Origin: Scytonema sp. UIC 10036
GTDB taxonomy: Bacteria; Cyanobacteriota; Cyanobacteriia; Cyanobacteriales; Nostocaceae
NCBI RefSeq assembly: GCF_009725235.1
Contig: NZ_WJFC01000060.1
Span: 1-64,000 of the forward strand
DNA: 64,000 nucleotides
Direction of reading: 5' to 3'
Positions 10,476-19,514 of this stretch are shown piece by piece. A program made the translations under genes and the position numbers. The notes beneath the pieces were generated by a model. The model did not search any database. It worked only from the letters and a program-made list of their open reading frames with translations, and was not told the origin of the DNA. Every line of letters begins with the position of its first letter. Position 1 is the stretch's first letter.

Positions 10476-10853
10476 TCATTCTTCCAGCACTTGGCTCTGC
10501 ACTTCGACTGCTGTTGCGGTAACATCAATTGTGCCATCTGGTGTAAAACGTCGAAAATGGCTGTTTTGAACCAATAACTGTTCCCCACAGTTGGGACACT
10601 GTAACTGAGTTTTATTTAAACCTGTAAATTCATATTGACAAACAGGACAGCGATCGCTCACCAAGTTACGTTGCAACCACAGACGAAACCCAAAAAACGC
10701 AAGAATGGGTGCCAGCAATAGTAGCCCAACAATAATGAGTACGGAATTTACTAACCAGCCCAAGCCCAACGAGCCAAGCAACCACATGAAGACTAGCAAA
10801 GTTAGCCAAGGGCGAAGATTAGACAGATTTACCTGAAAAGTTTTAAGGCTCAT
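10476..10853 (-). CDS. Membrane protein with C-terminal zinc ribbon
   Basis: A conserved cyanobacterial-type hypothetical of 125 aa. Two closely spaced hydrophobic segments (about 15-32 and 35-60) are followed by a zinc ribbon with CPVC (about 72-75) and CPNC (about 87-90). The ribbon should bind one structural zinc and sits on one face of the membrane. The hydrophilic tail ends VQSQVLEE. Nothing indicates catalysis. The gene is on the same strand as the glycosyltransferase upstream, separated by about 90 bp of repeats, so an operon is possible but unproven. Confidence 0.7.
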   Translation of the reverse strand: MSLKTFQVNLSNLRPWLTLLVFMWLLGSLGLGWLVNSVLIIVGLLLLAPILAFFGFRLWLQRNLVSDRCPVCQYEFTGLNKTQLQCPNCGEQLLVQNSHFRRFTPDGTIDVTATAVEVQSQVLEE

Positions 10854-10904
10854 TTTTAAAAAACGTCTTGCTCTTCCTCTAGAATAGCGAGTTTCTCAGT
10901 TAGT

Positions 10905-10965
10905 TAAATAAGTCATTTGTCATTTGTCATTGGTCATTTGTCACTGGTTACCGGTCAACTGCTCT
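10905..10965. repeat. Heptamer repeat (GTCATTTGTCATTGG type)
   Basis: Tandem TCATTTG/TCATTGG/TCACTGG units fill the gap and run into the 3' end of the glycosyltransferase, whose last codons (TGNQ then stop) are built from the repeat. The same family recurs at 12060-12100, 28735-28790, 31890-31930 and 40707-40734. Confidence 0.85.
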
Positions 10966-12062
10966 TGCAAGCGCCTTTGGAAAGCGTTGATGTCAAACAG
11001 AGTCAGTACCTGTTGTCTGAGCCATTGACCGTTACAACGCTGGTCTTCTGCTTTAAGTATTTCTATACAAGCTGCTGCTACAGCATTTGGATCTCGGTGC
11101 GGCACTCGCCATCCTAGTTTACCATCTTGTAATGGGTCAGCAGACCCATCATCATCTCCCGAAACTACTGGTATGCCGCAGGCCATGGCTTCTAAATAAA
11201 CAATTCCAAAACCTTCTTGAGAAGGCATTACGTAAGCATCAGCAAGGCGATAGTGTTCTATCAATTCTTCTGTAGGAACAAATCCAGCAAAGATAACGCG
11301 ATCTCTGACTCCCACATCTAGAGCTAATTGTGCTAATCTAGGCTGGTCATCACCACGACCGATGGCTAAATACTTGACTTCTGGAAAAACACGAGCTATT
11401 TGTGGCAATGCTTGAATAGTAATATCCACCCCTTTATAGATATCCCCCGACCACAGACGAGCGACAGTCATCAGTACTTTAGCCCCTGTCAAACCATAAC
11501 GCTCCATCAATGCAGGTGATTTTGCTCCTGGAGTAAAGCGATCGCCGTTCACCGCACAAGGCATAAGGTTAACTTTACTGGGGTCTAGGTCATTAGCTGC
11601 ACAGGCAACTTTGCTTGTATAGCGGCTAACTGTCCAAATACGAGCTGCTTTTTGCAGGCTAGATTTCATCGGAGGTGGTAACGGTTGCCAAACCTCTTTG
11701 CCATGAGTCATCACCGTATAGGGAATTCCCAAAGGATTGCACAACATAGCAACAAGAGGTGCAAGGTTAATATGACCGCAAAAAACGTGTTGGGGACGTG
11801 ATTGTAACAGACAAAAAAGTAACGCTATCGAAAGTTTCAGGCGTTCGAGTTGTGGCGATTGAGACTTAAAGTAGTGAAATTTTAACCGTTCCGATTCAAA
11901 GGGATTTGAGACGATAGGACGATCTCTCAGAAGAAACACTTCTGCATAATAAGGTGCCGACAACGCCTGATATGCTCTAAAAATATCTTTTACATAAGAT
12001 TGAATGCCACCCTCTCGTTCAAAAATTTCTATAAACACGAAGACATGATTGGTTTTTGGCAT
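10941..12062 (-). CDS. Glycosyltransferase, GT4 family
   Basis: A 373-aa GT-B fold glycosyltransferase. The N-terminal half has the acceptor-side Rossmann domain with HGKEVW. The C-terminal half has VARLWSGDIYKGVD and the retaining EX7E motif in QEGFGIVYLEAMACGIPVV (about 281-299), which binds the donor nucleotide sugar. It is cytoplasmic with no membrane segment. It probably transfers a sugar to a polysaccharide or lipid acceptor; the substrate cannot be read from sequence. Both the ATG (AAATGCC) and the stop lie in heptamer repeat sequence. The RsbW-like gene lies upstream on the same strand. Confidence 0.85.
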   Translation of the reverse strand: MPKTNHVFVFIEIFEREGGIQSYVKDIFRAYQALSAPYYAEVFLLRDRPIVSNPFESERLKFHYFKSQSPQLERLKLSIALLFCLLQSRPQHVFCGHINLAPLVAMLCNPLGIPYTVMTHGKEVWQPLPPPMKSSLQKAARIWTVSRYTSKVACAANDLDPSKVNLMPCAVNGDRFTPGAKSPALMERYGLTGAKVLMTVARLWSGDIYKGVDITIQALPQIARVFPEVKYLAIGRGDDQPRLAQLALDVGVRDRVIFAGFVPTEELIEHYRLADAYVMPSQEGFGIVYLEAMACGIPVVSGDDDGSADPLQDGKLGWRVPHRDPNAVAAACIEILKAEDQRCNGQWLRQQVLTLFDINAFQRRLQEQLTGNQ

Positions 12063-12143
12063 TTGTTATTGGTCATTGGTCATTGGTCATTGGGCAAAAA
12101 GGCAAAAGGGCATTAGTCAACAGGGCATCACCCTACTTTCTTC

Positions 12144-12188
12144 CTTGTCTCCCTTGTCTCCCTTGTCTCCCTTGTCTCCCTTGTCTCC
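12144..12188. repeat. Nonamer tandem repeat (CTTGTCTCC x5)
   Basis: Five exact copies of CTTGTCTCC in a row. Complementary GGAGACAAG/GGGGACAAG units occur in the 3' end of ctpA (about 15957-16010) and at 30298-30335, so this is a second repeat family. The remainder of the 12063-12280 gap is heptamer repeat and unassigned sequence. Confidence 0.85.
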
Positions 12189-12280
12189 AGTCCCCAGATC
12201 TGCAAAGAGAGGGAAGGCTTCCAATAGACCACTCCCCCGATGCGCGAAAATCTTTGAGGTATTTTGTACTCATCAGATTT

Positions 12281-12724
12281 TTATTGTTGTCCCTGTAGAC
12301 CGTATTTGACGATGAGCAAGCAATTTCTTCCGTCTGTACCCCGTTCGTAGAGAACTTTATCTGCCAAGCGCCTCAGAAGAAACCATCCATATCCCCCTAC
12401 TTGAAGAGTTCCTGGTTCTGGTTCTGCGATCGCATCTGGATTAAAAGGATTCCCCTGGTCCCAAATTCTAATCTCCAAGCGATCGATCCATAGAGAAACA
12501 TCTATCTCTATAGTTGTTTCCGGCGGTAAGGAATGATGAGCGTGACGAACGGCATTAGTAAAGCCTTCTGCTAGTGCCAGGTTTAGGCGATACAGTTGGC
12601 TTTCCGACCAACCACGTGGTGGCAGGTTTTGCAGGCAAAATTGCTCAAACCACTGCTGCACTTGGTTAAGAAGCTTGAGTTCGCTCTTCACCGTCAGATG
12701 GTCTTGCTGCACTATGCTAAGCAT
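12281..12724 (-). CDS. RsbW-like anti-sigma / serine kinase ATPase
   Basis: A 147-aa HATPase_c protein of the GHKL superfamily, RsbW/SpoIIAB type. The N-box is LAEGFTNAVRHAHH and the G1-like motif is IWDQGNPFNP; the C-terminus has GGYGWFLLRRLAD. In this family the protein phosphorylates an anti-sigma-factor antagonist or binds a sigma or regulatory partner; cyanobacteria use similar proteins with PP2C phosphatases. The longest frame begins at 12814, but the ATG at 12724 has an AAGG sequence just upstream and gives the usual family length, so I chose it. The partner is not nearby. Confidence 0.8.
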   Translation of the reverse strand: MLSIVQQDHLTVKSELKLLNQVQQWFEQFCLQNLPPRGWSESQLYRLNLALAEGFTNAVRHAHHSLPPETTIEIDVSLWIDRLEIRIWDQGNPFNPDAIAEPEPGTLQVGGYGWFLLRRLADKVLYERGTDGRNCLLIVKYGLQGQQ

Positions 12725-12942
12725 TGACCTTGATTTAAACGTAAATGAGTTAAAAATGTGTGTACCTCTTGTATATCCCAGATTTGTGATTTTGTAATTA
12801 CGTTTCGCAATCAAAAATAGAAATCTTATGATACACCCTAAATTATTACAATTGACGCCTGTTAATTTTTCTCAAAAGTACATATTTTGCACTTGTTGAA
12901 AAATTCACAGGCGTCTGATTGATGTGCTATTCAGCGACTGAT

Positions 12943-13425
12943 TTAGAACAGTCCGAAGGTAAAGGACTTGTCAATTGGAAAAGTCGCACCAATTCCCAAC
13001 CACAGAGTCACCAAAGTGCCAATCAAGAACACTGTTGTTGCGACTGGGCGGCGGAAGGGATTTTGGAACTTATTCACGTTCTCAATAAAAGGAACGAGAA
13101 TTAGCCCCAAGGGTACGGAAGCCATCAACAACACCCCTAAGAGTTTGTTAGGAACTGAACGGAGAATCTGGAACACAGGATATAAGTACCACTCTGGCAA
13201 AATTTCCAGTGGAGTAGCGAAGGGATTTGCTGGTTCTCCAACCATTGCCGGGTCAAGTACAGACAAAGCCACTATAGCAGCAAACGATCCCATAATAACA
13301 ACTGGGAACACGTAAAGTAAGTCATTGGGCCAAGCGGGTTCGCCGTAGTAATTGTGACCCATGCCCAGTGCTAGTTTGGCTCTTAACTTTGGATCGCTGA
13401 GGTCTGGTTTTTTCTGTGTAGCCAT
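12943..13425 (-). CDS. petD: Cytochrome b6f complex subunit IV
   Basis: A 160-aa protein of canonical length with three transmembrane helices. It supplies the quinol-oxidation (Qo) site through the PEWY motif ([13 protein letters not shown], about 77-89) and pairs with cytochrome b6 in the thylakoid membrane to move electrons from plastoquinol to plastocyanin or cytochrome c6. Its start [11 protein letters not shown] matches the family. It follows petB on the same strand with a 114-bp gap full of short repeats, the usual petBD order. Confidence 0.97.
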   Translation of the reverse strand: MATQKKPDLSDPKLRAKLALGMGHNYYGEPAWPNDLLYVFPVVIMGSFAAIVALSVLDPAMVGEPANPFATPLEILPEWYLYPVFQILRSVPNKLLGVLLMASVPLGLILVPFIENVNKFQNPFRRPVATTVFLIGTLVTLWLGIGATFPIDKSFTFGLF

Positions 13426-13449
13426 TTTTTAATGTGCTCTCCTAACTTA

Positions 13450-13535
13450 AATACATTTTAGTTGGTTGTTAGTTGTTAGTTGTTAGTCGTTGGTTGCTAA
13501 TAACCACTAACCACTAACCACTAACCACTAACCCT
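13450..13535. repeat. Heptamer repeats between petB and petD
   Basis: Units of GTTGTTA/GTTGGTT switch to ACCACTA units (AACCACTAACC), so the two halves are complementary and can fold into a long imperfect hairpin in the petBD messenger. It may influence mRNA stability or be neutral; it separates two genes expected to be co-transcribed. Confidence 0.8.
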
Positions 13536-13539
13536 TGAA

Positions 13540-14187
13540 TTACAATGGACCCGAAATGCCTTGCTTGCGAATCATCAAGAAGTGCAACAGCATGAAGACT
13601 GCAATCAACCAGGGCAACACAAAAGTGTGTGCGCTGTAATAACGGGTCAATGTAGCTTGACCAACGCTGGAACCACCGCGCAGGAGGTCAGCTATGAGGG
13701 TACCAACTACAGGAATTGCTTCTGGTACACCACTAACGATTTTCACAGCCCAGTAACCAACTTGGTCCCAAGGTAGAGAGTAACCAGTCACACCAAAGGA
13801 AACAGTGATCACAGCGAGGATGACACCACTGACCCAAGTCAGTTCGCGGGGCTTTTTGAAGCCTCCGGTGAGGTAAACTCGAAAGACGTGCAAGATCATC
13901 ATCAGCACCATCATGCTGGCAGACCAGCGATGAACGGAGCGAATCAGCCAGCCAAAGTTTACACCATTCATGATGTACTGCACGGAAGAATAAGCTTCCG
14001 CAACGGTTGGCTTATAGTAGAATGTCATGGCAAATCCAGTGGCAAACTGGATGAGAAAGCACGTCAGTGTGATTCCACCCAGGCAGTAGAAGATGTTGAC
14101 GTGGGGAGGGACGTACTTGCTGGTTACGTCGTCAGCTAGCGCCTGAATTTCCAGACGCTCCTCAAACCAGTCGTAAACGTTGGCCAT
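13540..14187 (-). CDS. petB: Cytochrome b6
   Basis: A 215-aa, four-helix membrane cytochrome of exact family length. C35 (IFYCLGG) is the covalent haem c(i) attachment; H86 and H100 are visible in SVHRW and MILHVFR, and the partner histidines lie in YYSAHTF and LLHFLMIR near residues 187 and 202. Together they bind the two b haems. It forms the core of the b6f complex with petD directly downstream. The initiating ATG follows GAAATTGAGATTGT, with no strong Shine-Dalgarno sequence. The promoter should lie in the 14188-14711 gap. Confidence 0.97.
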   Translation of the reverse strand: MANVYDWFEERLEIQALADDVTSKYVPPHVNIFYCLGGITLTCFLIQFATGFAMTFYYKPTVAEAYSSVQYIMNGVNFGWLIRSVHRWSASMMVLMMILHVFRVYLTGGFKKPRELTWVSGVILAVITVSFGVTGYSLPWDQVGYWAVKIVSGVPEAIPVVGTLIADLLRGGSSVGQATLTRYYSAHTFVLPWLIAVFMLLHFLMIRKQGISGPL

Positions 14188-14711
14188 ACAATCTCAATTT
14201 CCTAAAATTGACTCGCGGTTGATAAATCTATAAAGTTCTGAACTTAACTTCGCCTGTTATACCAATTTGAACAAAGAATGCTATAGATAGTTGGCTGAAA
14301 TCAAGTCTACAGGACTTTCTCAATCCAAAATCTAAAATCTAAAATCCAAAATGGCATTTAGCTATGCTGCGCTCAGACTTTTCCCTAGTCCAGACTTTGG
14401 GATTTGAGCAAAGAGTATTTATACTCGTTTGCTTTTTCAATTGTCACAGTGTTAATAGTTTAAAAAAAACTTTACACTCTGACTAGAGGGAATGTATTGC
14501 GTTCTGTCTGCAGCCAAGCACCATCGGGTGATGGACACAAAGCAGAGTTTGGGGTTGGCGATAGTGAGTGCGTGCTGAATCTAACGGATAGAAAGGTTGA
14601 TGACAGCGATGCATCACTTCTATAAAAAAAGTAACATAGTCGAGAGATAGATTTCACAAATGCAAACTAGCTGAGCTAACTCTGGCAATTTGGGTTGAAG
14701 TGATAGTGAAT
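14188..14711. other. Divergent intergenic region petB / ctpA
   Basis: About 520 bp without a credible gene. It must hold the petB promoter (minus strand) and the ctpA promoter (plus strand). The only clear structure is a short CCAAAATCTAAAAT heptamer repeat at about 14323-14351. No tRNA or conserved small RNA was recognised. Confidence 0.6.
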
Positions 14712-16103
14712 ATGGGGTTCATGCACAAACACGTTTTTCGAGTAGGATTGTCATTCTTCGTCGCTTTTTGGTTGGGCTTTTGCAGCTTTTGTCAACCTGC
14801 GACAGCTTTAACAGAACAACAAAAGTTGATATCAGAAGCGTGGCGAATTGTTAATCGTACATACTTGGATGAGACGTTTAATCATCAGAACTGGGCAGTG
14901 GTACGGCAGAAGGCTTTGGAAAAGCCAATCAAAGACGACCAAACGGCTTACACGGTCATTCAGAAAATGCTTAAGAGCCTTGATGACCCTTTTACCCGGT
15001 TTCTTAACCCGGAACAGTACCGCAGTTTACAGGTCAATACCTCTGGAGAACTGACAGGGGTGGGATTGCAAATTGCTCTCAATCCCGAAACCGGTAAGTT
15101 GGAAGTTGTAGCTCCCATATCCGGTTCGCCAGCAGAAAAGGCTGGGATTAGACCGCACGATCGCATTCTCAAAATCGAAGGGTTTTTCACAGAGAATTTA
15201 ACCCTTGACGAAGCAGCGACGAGAATGCGGGGACCAATTGGTAGTACCGTCACGCTGCTGATAGAACGAGATGCGGGGAGAGAGTTAGAAGTTCAGCTAG
15301 TGCGCGATCGCATTTCGCTCAACCCTGTGATTGCGGAATTACGCACATCTCCCCAAGGAACGTCTATAGGTTACATTCGCCTCACACAATTCAATGCCAA
15401 TGCTCCAATGGAATTGGCACACGCTATTTCTAGTCTAGAAAAAAAAGGGGCTAATGCCTACATTTTGGATTTGAGAAATAATCCTGGTGGACTGTTACAA
15501 GCAGGAATTGAGATAGCCCGTTTGTGGTTAAACTCCGGTACTGTTGTCTACACCGTAAATCGCCAAGGGATTCAGGGAAGCTTTGACGCCTTTGGTCCGG
15601 CGCTCACCGATGACCCCCTAGTGGTTTTAGTGAATCAAGGAACCGCGAGTGCCAGTGAAATTCTAGCAGGAGCATTACAAGATAACAAACGTGCCCTGCT
15701 AGTGGGAGAAACAACCTTCGGGAAAGGTTTAATCCAGTCCTTATTTGAGCTATCAAACGGTGCTGGCTTAGCTGTAACCATCGCTAAATACGAAACTCCC
15801 AACCATCACGACATCAACAAACTGGGAATTCAGCCCGATATGCAAATTCCCACAGAACCCATCACCCGCGAACAAGTTGGTACAGAAGCAGATACCAATA
15901 TCAAGCAGCCGTCACAACTGTTGAAAAAAAATGCGGTAGTGGCTAGGGGTAGGGTTAGGGACAAGGGGACAGGGAGACAAGGGGACAAGGGGGACAAGGA
16001 AGACAAGGAAGAAGCATTAATAACTAATCTTCAATCCTACCCCCTACTCCCTACTCCCTACCCCCTACCCCCTACCCCCTCCCAAGACGCAAGGCGTTCA
16101 TAG
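14712..16103 (+). CDS. ctpA: C-terminal processing protease CtpA (family S41)
   Basis: Serine protease that matures the D1 protein of photosystem II by removing its C-terminal extension, acting on the lumenal/periplasmic side. There is an N-terminal signal sequence (hydrophobic GLSFFVAFWLGFCSF, cleavage near ATA), a PDZ domain (about 95-185) and the S41 core. Counting from the GTG at 14700, the Ser-Lys dyad is S317 (GTAS) and K342 (FGKG), at the family spacing of 25. I prefer the ATG at 14712 over the GTG at 14700. The last 45 or so residues are unusual: they are translated from GGGACAAGG and CCCTACC tandem repeats and overlap the convergent MBL gene. The true family C-terminus should end near the EPITREQVG segment. 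Confidence 0.92.
   Translation: MGFMHKHVFRVGLSFFVAFWLGFCSFCQPATALTEQQKLISEAWRIVNRTYLDETFNHQNWAVVRQKALEKPIKDDQTAYTVIQKMLKSLDDPFTRFLNPEQYRSLQVNTSGELTGVGLQIALNPETGKLEVVAPISGSPAEKAGIRPHDRILKIEGFFTENLTLDEAATRMRGPIGSTVTLLIERDAGRELEVQLVRDRISLNPVIAELRTSPQGTSIGYIRLTQFNANAPMELAHAISSLEKKGANAYILDLRNNPGGLLQAGIEIARLWLNSGTVVYTVNRQGIQGSFDAFGPALTDDPLVVLVNQGTASASEILAGALQDNKRALLVGETTFGKGLIQSLFELSNGAGLAVTIAKYETPNHHDINKLGIQPDMQIPTEPITREQVGTEADTNIKQPSQLLKKNAVVARGRVRDKGTGRQGDKGDKEDKEEALITNLQSYPLLPTPYPLPPTPSQDARRS
15950..16081. repeat. Repeats forming the 3' end of ctpA
   Basis: GGGACAAGG-type nonamers at about 15957-16010, then CCCTACC/CCCTACT heptamers at about 16035-16080. The tracts are translated as a low-complexity tail (RQGDKGDKEDKEE and YPLLPTPYPLPPTP). 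They resemble intergenic repeats elsewhere in the window, so the ctpA stop codon appears to have been displaced by repeat growth. Confidence 0.8.
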
Positions 16104-16779
16104 GCATTGTCAATGAAGCGCTGTCCCGAAGAAAGCCAGTATTGGCACCAGGGCAAATGTAGTGGAGTGTTTCTCTCGTAAAGTTTTTTAGCAGCAATTT
16201 GGTACTTTCAATTTGCCGCCACCAATGAAAGGTTTTAGCAGTCCTTAATGGCATCGGCTCGCCCTGTAGATTGGGAAGAAGATGACGACCGGAAAACAAC
16301 ACACCCCCTTGGCTGCTGTAGTAAAGACAGGAGGAACCGGGAGAGTGACCGGGTGTCCAAATCATCCGTACTGTTGAATCTAAGGTAAACTCCTGACCAA
16401 AGGTAGTAATTGTTAACCCTGGTAGCAAATAAGCTTCTTGCTCTTGAATCAAAACCTTGCAGTTAAAGATTCGCTGAATTTCTTCTGTCTTACCAATTGC
16501 CCCTCGATGGGTGAGAAAGAAATAACTGACGCCCCCATGGGAATGTAAAAAATCCTGATTTATTGTGTCAATTGCCGGACAATCGATCAGGATATTGCCT
16601 TCGTTTCTTACAATAAAGTAAGCAGTCCCTCCCAATGTGTCTCTATTTGGTGGAAATGCAAAAATTGTTGTACCAGGCGAGAGGTCTGAACTGAGACTTC
16701 CTCCGTCTGGGAGTTCATTTGAGAAAATTGCTCGTGGTGATTTGGCTGTATTGCTTGACTCTTGAGGCAAGGGACACAT
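16072..16779 (-). CDS. MBL-fold protein with degenerate metal motifs
   Basis: A 235-aa metallo-beta-lactamase-fold protein. The fold signature is visible (FLTHRGAIGK, TPGHSPGS, LFSGRHLL). The canonical THxHxDH is reduced to THRGAIGK, keeping one histidine, and the aspartate of the usual SGDxL is replaced (SGRHL), so a normal dizinc site is unlikely. Hydrolase activity is therefore doubtful; a structural or non-canonical role is possible. The longest frame starts with TTG at 16836; the ATG at 16779 is more probable. It converges on and overlaps the repeat-derived tail of ctpA by 32 bp. Confidence 0.75.
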   Translation of the reverse strand: MCPLPQESSNTAKSPRAIFSNELPDGGSLSSDLSPGTTIFAFPPNRDTLGGTAYFIVRNEGNILIDCPAIDTINQDFLHSHGGVSYFFLTHRGAIGKTEEIQRIFNCKVLIQEQEAYLLPGLTITTFGQEFTLDSTVRMIWTPGHSPGSSCLYYSSQGGVLFSGRHLLPNLQGEPMPLRTAKTFHWWRQIESTKLLLKNFTRETLHYICPGANTGFLRDSASLTMPMNALRLGRG

Positions 16780-16892
16780 GAGGAAAACTGTTATTGTGGA
16801 GGAGTTGTAAAAAATTGCACTTACAGTATACGCCAATGGTCAATTTTTTGACCGCGAGCCAAAATTAACACATTAAAATAACTGCAAATAGC

Positions 16893-18389
16893 ATGACTTT
16901 TTGGTTTCTTCTTCTACTGGGACTCATTACTTACTTAATGGTTCAGCGTAGTGTCGCTAAAATCACTAAAACACCAGTGTGGTTGTTATGGTTGGTTTTA
17001 ATGACACCAGCTTTGCTGTGGACTGCATGGACTGCAATATACGGAGCACAACAACCACCACCCAAAGAGCTAATGTTTTGGCCGCTCATTATATGTCCCG
17101 TATTATACTGGGTTTTATTTCAGTGGGGACGTCGTTCGCTTAAAGAAACACAAGTTGAAGCAGAAGCCCAAAAAACTTCACAGTTGCGAGAGTTACAATT
17201 GGATGTAGATCCTATCGCAGAACCAGTGCCAGTGCGTCCCATCGAACCCTCGGAAGAAACCCAGCTGCGAAATTGTTTTCCCTGGTCTGTATACTACATT
17301 CAAAACATTGAGTATCGACCGCAGGCGGTTATTTGTCGCGGTCAGTTAAGAACTGCACCAGCTAACGCATACGAAAAAATTAAGGCAAATATCGAAGCAC
17401 AATTTGGCGATCGCTTCTTAGTCATTTTTCAAGAAGGTCTCAATGGCAAACCTTTCTTTGTGCTTGTTCCCAATACCCAATCTTCTAAAAGCACACCCAA
17501 TACAGGCAGCGAAAAACTGACACGACCCGTGTTAGCTTCGATGCTATTAGCTGTCACATTGCTATCTACAACTTTAGTAGGAACCAGAATTGCAGGTGTC
17601 GCTACGGCAACATGGCAAGCTAACCCGGCTGAGTTATTGAAAGGTTTACCCTATGCTCTAGCACTGATAACCATTTTAGGTATTCACGAATTAGGTCACT
17701 ATCTTGCAGCACGGTATTACAAAATTCGTGCAACTCTACCTTACTTTATCCCCATGCCTTTCTTTTTGGGAACCTTTGGTGCATTTATTCAAATGCGGAG
17801 TCCAATTCCCAATCGTAAAGCTTTATTTGATGTGAGTATCGCAGGACCAGTAGCAGGTTTTTTAGCAACATTACCGTTACTATTTTGGGGTTTGGCAAAT
17901 TCTGAAGTCGTGCCAATGTCAGAAAAAACAGGAATTTTAAATCCTGATGCTCTGAATCCCAATTACTCCATACTGCTAGCAATAATTGCAAAATTAGCCT
18001 TAGGGAGCCAGTTAACAGCAAAATCAGCGATTGATTTGCATCCAGTAGCCGTTGCAGGGTTTTTAGGATTGATAGTCACGGCATTGAATTTAATGCCAGT
18101 GGGACAACTTGATGGGGGTCACATTATCCATGCCATTTTTGGACAAAGAACAGCAGTCGTCATCGGACAAATTTCTCGCCTATTACTGCTGCTACTTTCT
18201 TTAGTTCAGCAGGAGTTTTTCTTGTGGGCGGTTATTTTATTATTCTTACCACTGATTGATGAACCCGCTCTCAATGATGTAAGCGATTTGGATAACAAAC
18301 GCGATATTGGGGGACTGTTAGCAATGGTCGTGTTAATTGCGATCGTGCTTCCATTACCGCAGTCTCTGGCCCATTTGTTACAAATTTGA
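16893..18389 (+). CDS. Site-2-protease-type intramembrane metalloprotease (M50)
   Basis: A 498-aa polytopic zinc protease resembling the cyanobacterial/plastid EGY-S2P group. Two N-terminal helices (about 2-20 and 28-45) precede a soluble domain (about 125-200). The catalytic core begins with HELGH at 265-269 (zinc ligands H265, H269, general base E266) followed by the substrate-side hairpin, and ends with the third ligand in NLMPVGQLDGGH. It would cleave membrane-anchored regulators within the bilayer, for example anti-sigma factors, though none is nearby. Intergenic distance to the divergent MBL gene is short (about 110 bp), so they may share a promoter region. Confidence 0.9.
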   Translation: MTFWFLLLLGLITYLMVQRSVAKITKTPVWLLWLVLMTPALLWTAWTAIYGAQQPPPKELMFWPLIICPVLYWVLFQWGRRSLKETQVEAEAQKTSQLRELQLDVDPIAEPVPVRPIEPSEETQLRNCFPWSVYYIQNIEYRPQAVICRGQLRTAPANAYEKIKANIEAQFGDRFLVIFQEGLNGKPFFVLVPNTQSSKSTPNTGSEKLTRPVLASMLLAVTLLSTTLVGTRIAGVATATWQANPAELLKGLPYALALITILGIHELGHYLAARYYKIRATLPYFIPMPFFLGTFGAFIQMRSPIPNRKALFDVSIAGPVAGFLATLPLLFWGLANSEVVPMSEKTGILNPDALNPNYSILLAIIAKLALGSQLTAKSAIDLHPVAVAGFLGLIVTALNLMPVGQLDGGHIIHAIFGQRTAVVIGQISRLLLLLLSLVQQEFFLWAVILLFLPLIDEPALNDVSDLDNKRDIGGLLAMVVLIAIVLPLPQSLAHLLQI

Positions 18390-18428
18390 TTTGAATCTTC
18401 TCCGCATTACGAATTACGAATTAGTATT

Positions 18429-19211
18429 ATGCCTTCACCTTTTCCTGGAATGAATCCTTATTTAGAAGATTCGGAAATGTGGCCAGAAGTTCATCACTGG
18501 CTAATTACAGTTATTGCTGAGCTACTGGTTCCACAGTTACGTCCTAAGTACAGAGTTGCTATCGAAAAACGAGTTTATCAAACGACATCTGAAGATTCTG
18601 TGTTAATTGGTATTCCAGATATTTCTGTGGGGCGAAATTTAAGTAGTGTTAAAGAGAGATCCAATCTTGCAGTTGCTTCACCCCCTGCAACACCTGTTAC
18701 AGTAGAAATACCCATGCTAGAAGAAGTGGAAGAAGGATTTTTGGAGGTTCGAGAGGTAGGAACGGGTGAAGTTGTAACAGCAATTGAACTTCTCTCACCT
18801 AAAAACAAGCGATCGGGAGAAGGAAGGCGAGCATATGAAAGTAAGCGTCAAAAGATTTTCAGCAGCCTAACCCATTTAGTAGAAATCGACTTGCTCAGAG
18901 GGGGAACACCCATGGCTATTTTAAATGGAGCCATTCAAGCAAGTTATAGAATATTGGTAAGTCGAAGCGATCGCCGTCCACTAGCAGATTTATACCCCTT
19001 TGAATTGCAGCAGTCAATTCCTGTTTTTCCACTACCGCTACGAGAGGGAGATACTGAACCACTCGTAGATTTACAAGCGTTGCTACATGGGGTGTATGAG
19101 AGAGCAGGGCTAGACATGGCTATTGATTATACTTCAGAACCAGTCCCACCCCTGTCTGAAGCTGATGCTACGTGGGCACATGATTTGTTGAAACAGCAAG
19201 GTTTACGGTAA
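18429..19211 (+). CDS. DUF4058 family protein
   Basis: A 260-aa protein with the typical DUF4058 opening MPSPFPGMNPYLEDSEMWP and the conserved AIELLSPKNKR segment in the middle. The family is common in cyanobacteria, often in many copies, and its function is unknown; its core resembles a nuclease-like fold in some analyses, which I could not test. It is 39 bp downstream of the S2P gene on the same strand. The frame is intact and of normal length. Confidence 0.88.
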   Translation: MPSPFPGMNPYLEDSEMWPEVHHWLITVIAELLVPQLRPKYRVAIEKRVYQTTSEDSVLIGIPDISVGRNLSSVKERSNLAVASPPATPVTVEIPMLEEVEEGFLEVREVGTGEVVTAIELLSPKNKRSGEGRRAYESKRQKIFSSLTHLVEIDLLRGGTPMAILNGAIQASYRILVSRSDRRPLADLYPFELQQSIPVFPLPLREGDTEPLVDLQALLHGVYERAGLDMAIDYTSEPVPPLSEADATWAHDLLKQQGLR

Positions 19212-19377
19212 AGTTTAGAACCAAGAAATACGTACTATTGTAATTTTATTTACGGAATATAAAATTTCCTATTTGGTTCGTAGTAGCGCTTTAGCGCATA
19301 CATCCATACTACAAACTAGTAATAAGTATTTATACTGCTATCTTGCACCTACACCCTAGAAGGGTGAGGCCATACAA

Positions 19378-19514
19378 CAATACGGTTCAGTTAGAGCTAG
19401 AAACCTGATTTTGCGTAGGTTGGGTTGAGGAACGAAACCCAACATTTTGCAGACGTTGTTGGGTAACGCTATCGCTCTACCCAACCTACAATTATCCTTA
19501 ACTGAACCGTATTG
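19378..19514. mobile_element. MITE-like element with 16-bp terminal inverted repeats
   Basis: CAATACGGTTCAGTTA (19378-19393) and TAACTGAACCGTATTG (19499-19514) are perfect terminal inverted repeats around 137 bp. Inside is the cyanobacterial palindromic repeat GTAGGTTGGGTT..AAACCCAAC (19415-19443) and its partner TACCCAACCTAC ending near 19488. No transposase is encoded. Related inner repeats occur at 24980-25042 and 63435-63467. The rest of the 19212-19960 gap shows no credible gene. Confidence 0.75.

Noticed and set aside
13450..13535. Repeat arrays that might be mistaken for CRISPR
   Set aside because: Units are 7-12 bp and directly adjacent, without unique spacers of constant length. No cas genes are present. 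These are short tandem repeats.
14188..14711. tRNA or small RNA in the petB-ctpA gap
   Set aside because: I looked for a cloverleaf or known leader and saw none; only a heptamer repeat is evident.
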